A stretch of 64,000 nt of DNA from Bacilli bacterium (GCA_028287395.1 JAQBPR010000011.1:23372-87371), one strand, 5' to 3'; positions 47,813 through 56,648 are shown, counted from the stretch's first letter. A program made the numbers and translations. Notes: generated from the sequence alone by a model not told the origin.

Positions 47813-49489
47813 TTGTCAAAGAAAAATCTCATTACTTTTTCTACTATCATTGCATCTGGAGCTATCTTGCTTAACTCTGTATTAGGCATTTCGCTGGCTG
47901 CAAACGCGACTGATCAAACAACTACGACACCGATTAAACACACCATCATTATTTATCAGGAAAATCGCTCTTATGATAGTTATTTCGGTACATATCCAAA
48001 TGCCCCCGGCTTTAATGCATTACCGGGTACTCCAAAAGCAGAAGGAATTCCAGCTGGGTCCTATAATTTGGATGAAAATGGTAACAAAGTAGCTCCTTTT
48101 CTTTTTGACCCGAATCAACTAACCACAGAAGATGTAGATCATAATTTTGACGACATGGTTGGTGCTTATGATAACGGGAAAATGGATAATTTCTACGCAG
48201 CTTCAGAAAAACATAAAAAAGGAACTGGTAAAGTCGCTATGGGATACTATGATTATCAGTCTATTCCATATTATTGGCAGTATGCACAACACTATAGTTT
48301 AGCAGACCATTTCTTCCAACCCGTTTTTGGTCCATCTACACCTGGTGCATTATACTTAATATCTGCTCAATCAGGTAATTCTACAAATCCCATAAAAGGT
48401 GATCCCGTGCCTGCATATGGTCCACTTGGCGGGGATAAAGGTAACCGTGCAGAAGGCTTGAAATATAAAAATATTGGTGACGTATTAAATGAAAAAGGGA
48501 TAAGCTGGGCATGGTATCAAGGCGGTTATACAAAAGCTGACTCATCGTATTCTTCACATCACAACCCTTTTCAATATTTTGATAATTATGATAAAGGCGC
48601 CTACAAGAACAACATGAAAGATTATGATGCCTTTGCGCAAGATGTTGCTAACGGTACTTTACCTGCAGTTGTTTATATAAAAGGTGCCTATGGTGAAGAC
48701 GAACATCCGGGAGCAAGCGGGCAAAGTAACCCCACCGCTGAAGATTTTTCTGTTAAAACGATCAATACCATCATGAAAAGCAAATACTGGAAAGATAGTG
48801 CAATCATTGTGACCTATGATGAATCCGGTGGTTATTGGGATCATGTTGCTCCAACTCAAGTAAAGGCTGGTCCCGATGGACTTCAAGGAAATGGCCCAAG
48901 AATTCCGGCAATTGTAATTTCACCATTTTCAAAAGAAAACTATGTAAGTAACACGGAATACGATACAACTTCAATCTTGAAATTCATCGAATCCAACTAT
49001 AAACTGGATTCATTGAACAATCGTGATAAAGCGGCGAATAATATATTAGATATGTTCGATTTTGATCATCCGAATTTTACACCGTTCATCTTCCAAAGCG
49101 ACGAAAGTAAAATGACTTCTTCTTATGGGATTCCGGCAAAAATTCAGTTTAACAATGCAATACTTGCCAAAGGTTTGGTAGACGAGAATGCGTTCATCGA
49201 CAGTAATAATAATGTTATGGTTCCGATTGTGGATTTAGCCCGTAACTTAAATGCAACTATTTCGTATGACAACAGTACGCAAATGATTACGTTAAAATAT
49301 AGTGATCATACTGTAAATCTTACATTGCATTCAGATGCTGCTAATATTGATGGGAATGCAGTTGCATTAAACGGAAAAATATGGGATAGTCCAACTAATC
49401 ACGGTTATATTTCGACACTTTCCCTTTCTGATTTACCGGGACTTACTGTACAATTAGACGACAAAGGTGTAACGATTCAAACCAAATAA
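47813..49489 (+). CDS. Secreted phospholipase C / acid phosphatase-type phosphoesterase with copper amine oxidase N-like domain
   Basis: A 558-residue protein starting at TTG with GAAGGA upstream. Residues 1-31 form a signal peptide, probably cleaved near SLAANA. The phosphoesterase domain (about 40-420) shows HTIIIYQENRSYDSYFGTYP, DHNFDDMV, FFQPVFGPSTPGALYLISAQ and IIVTYDESGGYWDHV, the pattern of bacterial phosphatidylcholine phospholipase C/acid phosphatase (AcpA-like) enzymes. The metal and nucleophile region is intact by eye. The C-terminal 110 residues (VMVPIVDLARNLNATISYD) look like a copper amine oxidase N-terminal-like domain, common in surface proteins of Paenibacillus. The substrate is not defined. 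An upstream repeat may be a Pho box. Confidence 0.88.
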   Translation: MSKKNLITFSTIIASGAILLNSVLGISLAANATDQTTTTPIKHTIIIYQENRSYDSYFGTYPNAPGFNALPGTPKAEGIPAGSYNLDENGNKVAPFLFDPNQLTTEDVDHNFDDMVGAYDNGKMDNFYAASEKHKKGTGKVAMGYYDYQSIPYYWQYAQHYSLADHFFQPVFGPSTPGALYLISAQSGNSTNPIKGDPVPAYGPLGGDKGNRAEGLKYKNIGDVLNEKGISWAWYQGGYTKADSSYSSHHNPFQYFDNYDKGAYKNNMKDYDAFAQDVANGTLPAVVYIKGAYGEDEHPGASGQSNPTAEDFSVKTINTIMKSKYWKDSAIIVTYDESGGYWDHVAPTQVKAGPDGLQGNGPRIPAIVISPFSKENYVSNTEYDTTSILKFIESNYKLDSLNNRDKAANNILDMFDFDHPNFTPFIFQSDESKMTSSYGIPAKIQFNNAILAKGLVDENAFIDSNNNVMVPIVDLARNLNATISYDNSTQMITLKYSDHTVNLTLHSDAANIDGNAVALNGKIWDSPTNHGYISTLSLSDLPGLTVQLDDKGVTIQTK

Positions 49490-49515
49490 ATTACCAGTAT
49501 AGAAGAGTTGTTCAA

Positions 49516-49572
49516 GAAACGAAGCGCTATACAAATCGTTTTACACGATTTTGTATGGCGCTTCGTATGTTT
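49516..49572. terminator. Long perfect-type hairpin after the phosphoesterase gene
   Basis: The 5' arm (49516-49538, starting GAAACGAAGCGC and ending CAAATCG) pairs with the 3' arm (49545-49572, ending GGCGCTTCGTATGTTTC), with only a couple of bulges. No clear T-run follows on either strand. It may be a terminator, an RNA stability element or a relic of a short inverted-repeat element. Confidence 0.45.
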
Positions 49573-49714
49573 CTCTGGACCATCATAATAATATCACGAT
49601 GCTCGCTTTTTCCTTGTCCTTTTTCTCATAATAGCTGGTAATTTTGTTGTATTTCAGTTAAACTACATGTAGTAGCATGTCGCATCTTGTCTGAATTAAT
49701 AGGGGGTTAAGGTT

Positions 49715-50200
49715 ATGACAAAAAATAATTATTCAATTGGATTTGTGCTTATCGTTATAGCTTTAGTTCTGTTGTTTGGCAAGCTTGGGGTCTTTGGGTT
49801 TCTTGGTTATATGTTATGGCCCATTTTTGTATTGTTACCGGGATTATTGTTCCATTTTCTTTTCTTTGGCCGAGTGTTACCTTCAGGTGTTCTTGTTCCA
49901 GGGGGGATTTTAGTTACTTATTCCATACTATTCTTTTATTGCAATATATTCGGTTGGGGTTCGATGAAATACTTGTGGCCGGGATTTATATTTGGCGTTG
50001 CGGTTGGGTTGTACGAGTTGCATATTTTTAATCGCAACAGTCCACGGGGTACTTTCACGGCCGCTTTTATATTAGCGATCATCTCGATTGTGTTTTTTGT
50101 AATCGCATTACTTTACGCGGTAAATATTATTTTTATTGCATTGGTTTTGATTGCCATAGGGCTGATCATGATGCTGAAACGCCGGAGAACGTCTTGGTAA
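49715..50200 (+). CDS. Uncharacterised small membrane protein
   Basis: A 161-residue protein of five to six hydrophobic helices, with few charges until the RRRRTSW-like basic tail (MLKRRRTSW). The glycine-rich first half (FGKLGVFGFLGYMLWPIFVLLPGLLFH in part) resembles LiaI/DUF5668-type membrane proteins, but I cannot assign a family. AGGGGG precedes the ATG. A short CAAGT/ACTTG hairpin with a T-run at 50214-50239 may terminate it. Confidence 0.8.
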   Translation: MTKNNYSIGFVLIVIALVLLFGKLGVFGFLGYMLWPIFVLLPGLLFHFLFFGRVLPSGVLVPGGILVTYSILFFYCNIFGWGSMKYLWPGFIFGVAVGLYELHIFNRNSPRGTFTAAFILAIISIVFFVIALLYAVNIIFIALVLIAIGLIMMLKRRRTSW

Positions 50201-50230
50201 AAATCATAAATGCAAGTTGATAAAAACCAC

Positions 50231-50259
50231 TTGTTTTTTGTTGAAATGTAGCGTATACT
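50231..50259 (+). promoter_or_regulatory. Promoter of typA
   Basis: TTGTTT (50231-50236) and TATACT (50254-50259) are 17 bases apart. Transcription should start near 50266, about 95 bases before the typA ATG. Confidence 0.6.
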
Positions 50260-50274
50260 AATACATATATGTGT

Positions 50275-50304
50275 AGCGTCGGGGCCATAGTCCGACGCTT
50301 CTTT
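50275..50304 (+). promoter_or_regulatory. Hairpin in the typA leader
   Basis: AGCGTCGG (50275-50282) pairs perfectly with CCGACGCT (50292-50299), and a pyrimidine run TCTTTT follows. Because it lies just after the typA promoter, it looks like an attenuator in the leader. It could instead end transcription from the upstream gene. Confidence 0.45.
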
Positions 50305-50358
50305 TATGAGATGATTCAGAGAGATGATTCATAAATCAGTTTAGAGAGGGTTTGAACC

Positions 50359-52200
50359 ATGCATTCAAGAGAGAAAATCAGAAATATTGCCATCATTGCC
50401 CATGTCGATCACGGAAAGACAACGTTAGTAGATAAGCTGTTGCAGCAATCCGGTACATTCCGCGATAATGAAGCCGTTCAAGAACGCGCAATGGATTCCA
50501 ACGATTTGGAACGCGAACGTGGTATTACAATTTTGGCCAAAAATACGGCAATTAACTACAAAGATTATTTAATCAATATTGTGGATACACCTGGACATGC
50601 TGATTTTGGCGGAGAAGTTGAACGGATTATGAAAATGGTTGACGGTGTGCTGCTGGTTGTTGATGCATTTGAAGGCTGTATGCCGCAAACAAAGTTCGTT
50701 TTACGTAAAGCTTTGGAACAAAACTTAAAGCCCATTGTCGTTTTAAATAAAATTGACCGTCCAAGTGCGCGTCCGACTGAGGTTGTCGATGAAGTGCTTG
50801 ACTTATTTATTGAGCTTGGCGCAACAGACGAGCAGTTGGATTTCCAAGTGGTTTATGCCTCAGCTTTACAGGGTACTTCTGGCAACGAACCGGAAAGCTT
50901 GGAAAGCAATATGAAAGCCGTTTATGAGGTCATCGTAAACCACATTCCAGCTCCGACGGAAAGTGTTGAATTACCTTTACAATTCTTGGTTACATTAATG
51001 GATTTCAATGAATATATGGGGAGAATCGCCATTGGCCGTGTGAACCGTGGTATTATTCGCCAAGGCCAACCTGTAGCGGTTATGACTCGCGACGGCAAAG
51101 TAAAGCAAGCCAGAATTGAGAAGCTTTTTGGTTTCCAAGGCTTGAAACGTATTGAAATCGAAGAAGCCGGGGCAGGCGATATTATTGCGATTGCTGGGAT
51201 AAGAGAGATCAATATTGGTGAAACCATTGCTGACCCGAATAACCCGGAAGCATTGCCGGTGCTGAAAATTGATGAGCCGACATTGCAAATGACTTTTTTA
51301 GTTAACAACAGTCCTTTTGCCGGCAGAGAAGGTAAATGGGTTACTTCGCGCAAATTACGCGAGCGTTTGTTTAATGAATTAGAAACGGATGTAAGCTTGC
51401 GTGTGGATGAAACCGACAGCCCTGATTCATTTGTTGTTTCGGGACGCGGTGAATTGCATTTGGGGATTTTAATTGAAAATATGCGTCGTGAAGGTTTCGA
51501 GCTGCAGGTTTCCAAGCCTGAAGTAATCACAAGAATGGTTGATGGAAAAAAAATGGAGCCTGTCGAAAGATTGCTAATCGATGTTCCGGAAGAACATATG
51601 GGTACTGTCATGGAGAGCTTAGGAAGTCGTAAAGCAGAAATGGTAAACATGATCAATAACGGAACAGGACAAGTTCGTTTGGAGTTTTTAATTCCAGCAC
51701 GCGGCTTGATTGGTTACCGTACTAATTTCTTAACCTTAACACGCGGCTATGGCGTAATGAATCATGCTTTTGATAGCTATGGTCCTTATTACGGAAATAA
51801 TGTGGGTGGACGTCATCAAGGGGTTCTGGTTTCAAGTGAAACTGGAGTAACGACGCTTTACGGAATTTTGTCGATTGAGGATCGCGGATTATTGTTCTTA
51901 CAACCGGGGACAGAAATTTACGAAGGTATGATCGTCGGCGAGCATACACGCGATAATGATATCATTGTGAATATTTGTAAAGAAAAACAAGTGACTAACA
52001 TTCGTTCTGCGAACAAAGATGATACCGTGCGTATGAAAACACCACGTCTATATGGATTAGAAGAAGCGTTGGAATATTTGAATGATGATGAATATTGCGA
52101 AATTACGCCTAAATCGATTCGTTTAAGAAAGAAAATCTTAAATAAAAACGAACGTGAACGCAACGAGAAAAACCGTAAGGGCGCTGAGGCAAACGTATAA
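50359..52200 (+). CDS. typA: Translational GTPase TypA/BipA
   Basis: A 613-residue ribosome-associated GTPase related to EF-G that helps assembly and translation under stress. G1 is AHVDHGKTT, the switch I region [13 protein letters not shown]3 [14 protein letters not shown] and G4 NKIDRP. The C-terminal TypA-specific domain ([18 protein letters not shown]) is complete. AGAGAGGG precedes the ATG. In B. subtilis it is ylaG, and the next gene here is ylaH, as expected. Confidence 0.97.
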   Translation: MHSREKIRNIAIIAHVDHGKTTLVDKLLQQSGTFRDNEAVQERAMDSNDLERERGITILAKNTAINYKDYLINIVDTPGHADFGGEVERIMKMVDGVLLVVDAFEGCMPQTKFVLRKALEQNLKPIVVLNKIDRPSARPTEVVDEVLDLFIELGATDEQLDFQVVYASALQGTSGNEPESLESNMKAVYEVIVNHIPAPTESVELPLQFLVTLMDFNEYMGRIAIGRVNRGIIRQGQPVAVMTRDGKVKQARIEKLFGFQGLKRIEIEEAGAGDIIAIAGIREINIGETIADPNNPEALPVLKIDEPTLQMTFLVNNSPFAGREGKWVTSRKLRERLFNELETDVSLRVDETDSPDSFVVSGRGELHLGILIENMRREGFELQVSKPEVITRMVDGKKMEPVERLLIDVPEEHMGTVMESLGSRKAEMVNMINNGTGQVRLEFLIPARGLIGYRTNFLTLTRGYGVMNHAFDSYGPYYGNNVGGRHQGVLVSSETGVTTLYGILSIEDRGLLFLQPGTEIYEGMIVGEHTRDNDIIVNICKEKQVTNIRSANKDDTVRMKTPRLYGLEEALEYLNDDEYCEITPKSIRLRKKILNKNERERNEKNRKGAEANV

Positions 52201-52228
52201 CGCAAGCTGAATAGGTGAGGTCGATCTA

Positions 52229-52516
52229 ATGACATCTGCAACCGCATGGCTTACTCAACATTATTGGGTAACCTATATCATTATTTACGTGTTTATCACG
52301 TATGTTTACAACAAAGTATTCAAAGTACGTCGATTGCCGATACTAAAGGAATTAATTATTTATATTCTGCTCGGCTTTGGCGCTTTGATTTTATTGTTTT
52401 TTCAACACGATCTTCAGCTTCCGATTGTTTTCTGTTTAGCAGTTGCTATTGCGCTTATGTTTCTTGTCCGTGTTCGCTTTTTCGTCGAGAATAGAAGGCA
52501 GCAGCGCAAGCCTTAG
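52229..52516 (+). CDS. ylaH: YlaH-like membrane protein
   Basis: A 95-residue protein with an N-terminal hydrophobic helix (YWVTYIIIYVFITYVYNKVF), a short loop (KVRRLPILKELIIYILLGFG) and two more helices, ending in a basic tail. Size, topology and place after typA match YlaH of Bacillus. The role is unknown. Ribosome binding site AGGTGAGG. Confidence 0.88.
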   Translation: MTSATAWLTQHYWVTYIIIYVFITYVYNKVFKVRRLPILKELIIYILLGFGALILLFFQHDLQLPIVFCLAVAIALMFLVRVRFFVENRRQQRKP

Positions 52517-52543
52517 TTTGGTGTGATGAAAGGAAACAATCCT

Positions 52544-52993
52544 ATGGCACATTTTTGGTTAACACCGCTTATGAGCATAGAGCCTCTTGTACTCGGCGCA
52601 GAGCGTTTCAAGTGTGAACCTGAGCTTGAGCTTGCTGAGTTGCGGCAGAAGCTGGATGCTGTGCATCCGTGGCTTTTGCCGCTCTTCAAAGCCAATTTGC
52701 TTTTGGCGGATGAGGAAACTGAATCATGTGGAAATGATAATGAAGAATTAACGTTGTCCTTAGCGGAAGCTGAGGACATTGTCTTTGACGGACAGCCTTT
52801 TGTGCTGTCTCATTGCGCAGACAATTTTTTGGAACGAATTTTAACTATTGAACAAACAGAGCATTTGCTATTAGCAGTAAGGAATACAGTAAATGAATTA
52901 TGGACACCAGCTCAGAAGCAATGGCTTAGGCGGATCGAGGAATGGAATGCAGCTCGTTGTGAAGTCATTATAGTCCGAGAGGAAGAATATTGA
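52544..52993 (+). CDS. Uncharacterised acidic protein
   Basis: A 149-residue soluble protein that I do not recognise. It is E/L-rich, begins MAHFWLTPLMSIEPLVLGAE and has no signal peptide or clear motif. I use the ATG at 52544, with AAAGGA about 9 bases upstream; a GTG at 52523 is in frame. Its stop overlaps the start of the next gene (TGATG), so the two are translationally coupled. In B. subtilis this spot in the yla cluster holds other small genes (ylaI). Confidence 0.75.
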   Translation: MAHFWLTPLMSIEPLVLGAERFKCEPELELAELRQKLDAVHPWLLPLFKANLLLADEETESCGNDNEELTLSLAEAEDIVFDGQPFVLSHCADNFLERILTIEQTEHLLLAVRNTVNELWTPAQKQWLRRIEEWNAARCEVIIVREEEY

Positions 52994-53265
52994 TGGTATT
53001 GCAAGATGCGTTGTTTAATTGGTTGCAAATGAAAATTGTTTCCGATGCTCGTCCTGATGATGGAGCAGCTAAAGAAACGCTCGATTTTTTCGCGCAAATT
53101 CTTAGCGAGGATCACAAATTGACTCGTTTTGATGTAAGTGACAAAGATGAAACCATGATCTACATACAGTTCGAAACGGATGGAACGAGCAAGAGGCAAA
53201 TGTTCGATCGCGAACGCGCAGAGCAATTGCTGACGGATATTAATTCCAACCCCAAGTACAATTAA
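52993..53265 (+). CDS. Uncharacterised small protein
   Basis: A 90-residue soluble protein (MVLQDALFNWLQMKIVSDAR) with the conserved-looking phrase FAQILSEDHKL and a C-terminal helix FDRERAEQLLTDINSNP. I do not recognise it. It starts within the TGATG overlap with the preceding gene; AGAGGAAG is the binding site. A new promoter lies 25 bases downstream, so this gene ends a transcription unit. Confidence 0.8.
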   Translation: MVLQDALFNWLQMKIVSDARPDDGAAKETLDFFAQILSEDHKLTRFDVSDKDETMIYIQFETDGTSKRQMFDRERAEQLLTDINSNPKYN

Positions 53266-53289
53266 ATATATGTGTAGGTAAGAATGATA

Positions 53290-53319
53290 TTGGTTGGAAA
53301 AACCATACTATGGTATAAT
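53290..53319 (+). promoter_or_regulatory. Promoter of the PNPOx-like gene
   Basis: TTGGTT (53290-53295) and a perfect TATAAT (53314-53319) are 18 bases apart, 47 bases before the start codon. Confidence 0.65.
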
Positions 53320-53366
53320 GAAATTGTAATAAGTCAGTCACTCTACTTCCGAAGGGGGTTCATTGG

Positions 53367-53819
53367 ATGGCCGAAACGATAACAGCTTTAACTGAGCAAT
53401 TATTTATGAAGCTGCAAAAAGAATCGTTTGTTTTATTAAGTACGGTCGACGCCGAGACAGGTTCGCCTAATACAACTGCCGTTTCATGGCTATATGCCGT
53501 TGAACCTGACAGATTGCGTTTTGCGATCGATCAACGCTCGCGAATTGTCGCTAATGTCCAGCATAATAAGCTGGTAAATGTTACCGTGATTTTAGAAGGC
53601 AGTGTTCATGCAATTTATGGATCAGCGACAATTGTATCAAATGCACTTGAAGGGGTTCCGTTCAAGCTTACTTGCATCGACATCGAGATTAGTGCGGTTC
53701 GCGATGCAATGTTTTATGGCTCGCGAATTTCAGTAGCGCCTGAATATGAAAAGACCTATGATAAGCGTGCTGCTGAGAAGCTGGATGGACAAGTTTTTAA
53801 TGCCATGAGAAAAGCCTAG
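53367..53819 (+). CDS. Pyridoxamine 5'-phosphate oxidase-like flavoprotein
   Basis: A 150-residue protein with the split-barrel FMN fold pattern of the PNPOx superfamily: SFVLLSTVDAETGSPNTTAVSWLYAVEPDRLRFAIDQ (in part) and NKLVNVTVILEGSVHAIYGSATIV. The substrate is unknown. It is unlikely to be the biosynthetic PdxH, which is longer. AAGGGGG precedes the ATG. It has its own promoter and a terminator shared with the convergent ylaJ-like gene. Confidence 0.85.
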   Translation: MAETITALTEQLFMKLQKESFVLLSTVDAETGSPNTTAVSWLYAVEPDRLRFAIDQRSRIVANVQHNKLVNVTVILEGSVHAIYGSATIVSNALEGVPFKLTCIDIEISAVRDAMFYGSRISVAPEYEKTYDKRAAEKLDGQVFNAMRKA

Positions 53820-53844
53820 TTTTGCTTGCGCAACTAGGCTTTTT
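53810..53844. terminator. Bidirectional terminator between convergent genes
   Basis: AAAAGCCTAGTT pairs with AACTAGGCTTTT across a 10-base loop, with A-run before and T-run after. It can serve both the PNPOx-like gene and the opposite ylaJ-like gene. The upstream stop codon lies in the 5' arm. Confidence 0.85.
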
Positions 53845-53854
53845 GCTTTATTTT

Positions 53855-54412
53855 TTATAAATTTTTATTGAGAAAATTATTTCCGTTATCTGTCTTTGGC
53901 GGCAAACTGTTTTTTGGGCTAATATCCTTTGGCAGCTGCGGCATGATTCGACCGATAATTTTTCCTAATTCGTCTGAGAAACCAGCAATAGGTCTACCGT
54001 TCATGACTTCTTGGCGAATATTTTTTAAGCGCTTATCTAAATCCATATCTGCGGTAACGATGGCATTTACACCGTAAGGATCTTTTCGCAATGCTTCAGC
54101 TACGGAGTATTTGATGTTATCTACACGAGAACGAGGTAAATCACCGGCCACATCAATGCCCACAACAGCAGTTTTACCTAGAACTACACAATGGGCGTGC
54201 TGTACTTGTGGAATTGAAAGTGCCAATTGCTCTAAATGTACAGCAACTTGCTGAGCATTTTCTGGACCTGCTTGTTGTGTTTTTATCGCATTACTTTGGG
54301 TTTGATTTTGCATTTGATTTTGCGGTGAAGCGGCACTTTTATTAGTGTTTTGAATGCTGCCGCATCCTGTAAATACAAATATACCAATCATCATCATAAG
54401 GAGGGTTCGCAT
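53855..54412 (-). CDS. ylaJ: YhcN/YlaJ-family sporulation lipoprotein
   Basis: A 185-residue lipoprotein. The signal peptide MRTLLMMMIGIFVFTGC ends in the lipobox FTGC. A Q/N-rich linker follows, and then the YhcN/YlaJ domain (VAVHLEQLALSIPQVQHAHCVVLGKTAVVGIDV in part). Members are spore-coat or spore-membrane lipoproteins needed for full germination or outgrowth. I use the ATG at 54412, with AAAGGA 8 bases upstream; the frame is open to 54478. It is divergent from the PIN-PhoH gene, which matches ylaJ-ylaK. Confidence 0.92.
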   Translation of the reverse strand: MRTLLMMMIGIFVFTGCGSIQNTNKSAASPQNQMQNQTQSNAIKTQQAGPENAQQVAVHLEQLALSIPQVQHAHCVVLGKTAVVGIDVAGDLPRSRVDNIKYSVAEALRKDPYGVNAIVTADMDLDKRLKNIRQEVMNGRPIAGFSDELGKIIGRIMPQLPKDISPKNSLPPKTDNGNNFLNKNL

Positions 54413-54515
54413 TTGCATTGTCCTTTCTATTATGTCATTTCTTCTCACAGTTTGTCCTAACTCATCTATACTATGCACCTTAAAAACAGCAAACTAATCA
54501 TGGGAGGGACCTCAA

Positions 54516-55847
54516 ATGAAAAAAATCTATGTATTGGATACGAACGTTTTGTTGCAGGACCCTAACGCAGTATTTGCCTTTGAAGACAATGATGTCGTTA
54601 TTCCCGCGATTGTTTTGGAAGAAATAGATTCTAAAAAGAGGCTCGATGATGAAATTGGGCGGAATGCGCGTTTTGTTTCGCGCTTGTTGGATGGGTTTCG
54701 CAATCAAGGTAAGCTTCAAGATGGCGTGAAATTGGAAAATGGCGGAACGATTAAGGTGGAGTTGAACCATATCAGTTTTGCCAAAATGCAAGAAACCTTT
54801 GCCGATATGAGCAATGATAACCGTATTATTGCGGTAGCGTTAAATTATGTTTTAGAAGAGCAAGGAAAGCCTGAACCAAAGCCTGTTATTATCGTCAGTA
54901 AAGACACTTTAGTTCGTATAAAAGCGGATGTACTGGGAATTACGGCACAAGATTATTTATCCGATCGAATCGTATCCCTAACGGACATGTATTCCGGCTG
55001 TTTGACGCTGATGACGCATCCTGCCATTATTGATGAATTTTATTCATACCGTTATTTGAGCGTATCCAGCTTGCAATTAAGCTACTCGCTGCATCCGAAC
55101 GAATTTGTTATTTTAAAGGATGAATTGGGGACGTCCAAATCAGCTTTGCTTAAAGTTAACGCAGACGGGAAGAGATTGGAACCGTTATTTCTCAGTAATG
55201 ATCCAATTTGGGGCATTGGGGCGCGCAACGTTCAGCAGCGTATGGCTTTGGAATTGCTTTTAAACGATGAAATTCCATTGGTAACACTAACGGGCAAAGC
55301 GGGAACAGGAAAGACCCTGTTGGCTCTTGCTGCGGGTTTAATGAAAATAGAAGACGAACACAAATATAAAAAGATGCTTATCGCTCGCCCTGTAGTTCCT
55401 ATGGGTAAGGATATCGGTTATTTGCCTGGTGAAAAGAATGAGAAACTGCGTCCTTGGATGCAGCCGATCTTCGATAACCTTGAATTTTTATTTGATACAA
55501 AAAAATCTGGAGATATTGAAAAAATACTTGCTGGAATGGGCAGCATCGAAGTTGAGGCTCTGACTTACATTCGTGGTCGTTCGATTCCCGGTCAATTTAT
55601 CATTATAGACGAAGCGCAAAATTTGTCACGACATGAAGTGAAAACCATTGTTTCTCGTGTAGGTGAAGGAAGTAAAATTATACTTGTCGGTGATCCGGAC
55701 CAGATTGATCATCCGTACTTGGATGCATCTAGCAATGGACTTACTTATGTAGTCGAACGCTTTAAAAATGAGGCGATCAGCGGTCATATTACACTTGAAC
55801 GTGGTGAACGGTCAAACTTAGCGCAATTAGCAGCCGATTTGCTATAA
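54516..55847 (+). CDS. ylaK: PIN domain-PhoH ATPase (YlaK)
   Basis: A 443-residue fusion of an N-terminal PIN ribonuclease domain (YVLDTNVLLQDPNAVFAFEDNDVVIPAIVLEEID in part, with D in DTN and an acidic pocket) and a PhoH-type ATPase with GKAGTGKTLLALAAG and FIIIDEAQNLS. This layout is the PhoH2/YlaK type, which in mycobacteria unwinds and cleaves RNA. The role here is inferred from family only. GGGAGGG precedes the ATG. A terminator follows. Confidence 0.93.
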   Translation: MKKIYVLDTNVLLQDPNAVFAFEDNDVVIPAIVLEEIDSKKRLDDEIGRNARFVSRLLDGFRNQGKLQDGVKLENGGTIKVELNHISFAKMQETFADMSNDNRIIAVALNYVLEEQGKPEPKPVIIVSKDTLVRIKADVLGITAQDYLSDRIVSLTDMYSGCLTLMTHPAIIDEFYSYRYLSVSSLQLSYSLHPNEFVILKDELGTSKSALLKVNADGKRLEPLFLSNDPIWGIGARNVQQRMALELLLNDEIPLVTLTGKAGTGKTLLALAAGLMKIEDEHKYKKMLIARPVVPMGKDIGYLPGEKNEKLRPWMQPIFDNLEFLFDTKKSGDIEKILAGMGSIEVEALTYIRGRSIPGQFIIIDEAQNLSRHEVKTIVSRVGEGSKIILVGDPDQIDHPYLDASSNGLTYVVERFKNEAISGHITLERGERSNLAQLAADLL

Positions 55848-55881
55848 ATAGCCACCTGAGCCAGTCATAAAAAGATGTTCG

Positions 55882-55917
55882 AAAACATCCCATCTGTTAT
55901 AGATTGGGATGTTTTTT
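55882..55917 (+). terminator. Terminator after ylaK
   Basis: AAAACATCCCA pairs with TGGGATGTTTT around a CT/AG-extended loop, then six T residues. Confidence 0.85.
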
Positions 55918-55920
55918 CAC

Positions 55921-55987
55921 TATACTGATCTTATAATTCTGGACAAACGCTACTGTCTTAAAAGACGGCGTAGTCGTTTATCTTTGT
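55921..55987. repeat. Dispersed structured repeat, copy 1
   Basis: A 67-base sequence that is repeated at 61368-61434 with 61 of 67 matches by hand alignment. It can fold as AAACG-CTAC ... GTAG-CGTTT with an inner GTCT/AGAC hairpin, and it is flanked by ACAAA and TTTGT. It lies after the ylaK terminator and just before the end of a convergent gene. Confidence 0.8.
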
Positions 55988-56001
55988 CTGACAGCGCAAT
56001 T

Positions 56002-56493
56002 TTATGTTTGAATGAAGGAAATCGAGCAATGATAGGCCTTTGCAATTCGGTCCATAAGCTCACTCATATGTTGGTCTACTGCATAATAGCGGGCATCTTC
56101 GAGATGAAAATCAGCGATTAGATGCTCCTGCATTTGTAATAATGCTTGCTGCTGCTCAGAATGAGCAGCAGAAGGCTTCGTAAAGCAAAATATACTTACT
56201 AAATGATCATAGAGATAATGTCGCTCAGCCCTGCTAATAAAACCATAGTCAGAAAAAACAGCAAATAAATTTGCAGCAGGCGGAAGCAGAAGCAGCAACA
56301 TTTCTTCGGATGGAACGTTATAATGGTGTAGCAATTCTAAAACGGCATCCCGATCTTCCGATGTATTCAGCACAAGTAATTCTTTATCGCGATCGAACAA
56401 TGTAGTTCGCTGAGCAAGACCTTTCACAATCTGGGCGTAAAAGCCGGGCAGTTTTCCCTCGGGTAAATCAAGCAGCAATGCAATTTTGCGCAT
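56002..56493 (-). CDS. Uncharacterised soluble protein
   Basis: A 163-residue protein that I do not recognise. It begins MRKIALLLDLPEGKLPGFYAQ and has no signal peptide. LELLHHYNVPSEEMLLLLLPPAANLFAVFSDYG suggests an alternating helix and strand fold. AGGTAGG lies 6 bases before the ATG at 56493, preferred over the ATG at 56499. The gene stands alone between ylaK (convergent) and a divergent solute-binding lipoprotein. The dispersed repeat ends 14 bases past its stop. Confidence 0.75.
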   Translation of the reverse strand: MRKIALLLDLPEGKLPGFYAQIVKGLAQRTTLFDRDKELLVLNTSEDRDAVLELLHHYNVPSEEMLLLLLPPAANLFAVFSDYGFISRAERHYLYDHLVSIFCFTKPSAAHSEQQQALLQMQEHLIADFHLEDARYYAVDQHMSELMDRIAKAYHCSISFIQT

Positions 56494-56648
56494 GGACATC
56501 CTACCTTTATTTCGAATCTGTATTTTCGTATTGTCGCATAATAAGCAGTTAAATTCCAGAAATCAGCATCCTCATCGTAAAATTACTAGCACGAATCACC
56601 GTTTGTTTGTTATGATTACAATATTCGTGACAAAGGAGAGTTATTTCA

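Noticed and set aside
50922..51656. 244-codon reverse-strand frame inside typA
   Set aside because: Overlaps a strongly conserved GTPase; the serine-rich translation is typical of an antisense shadow.
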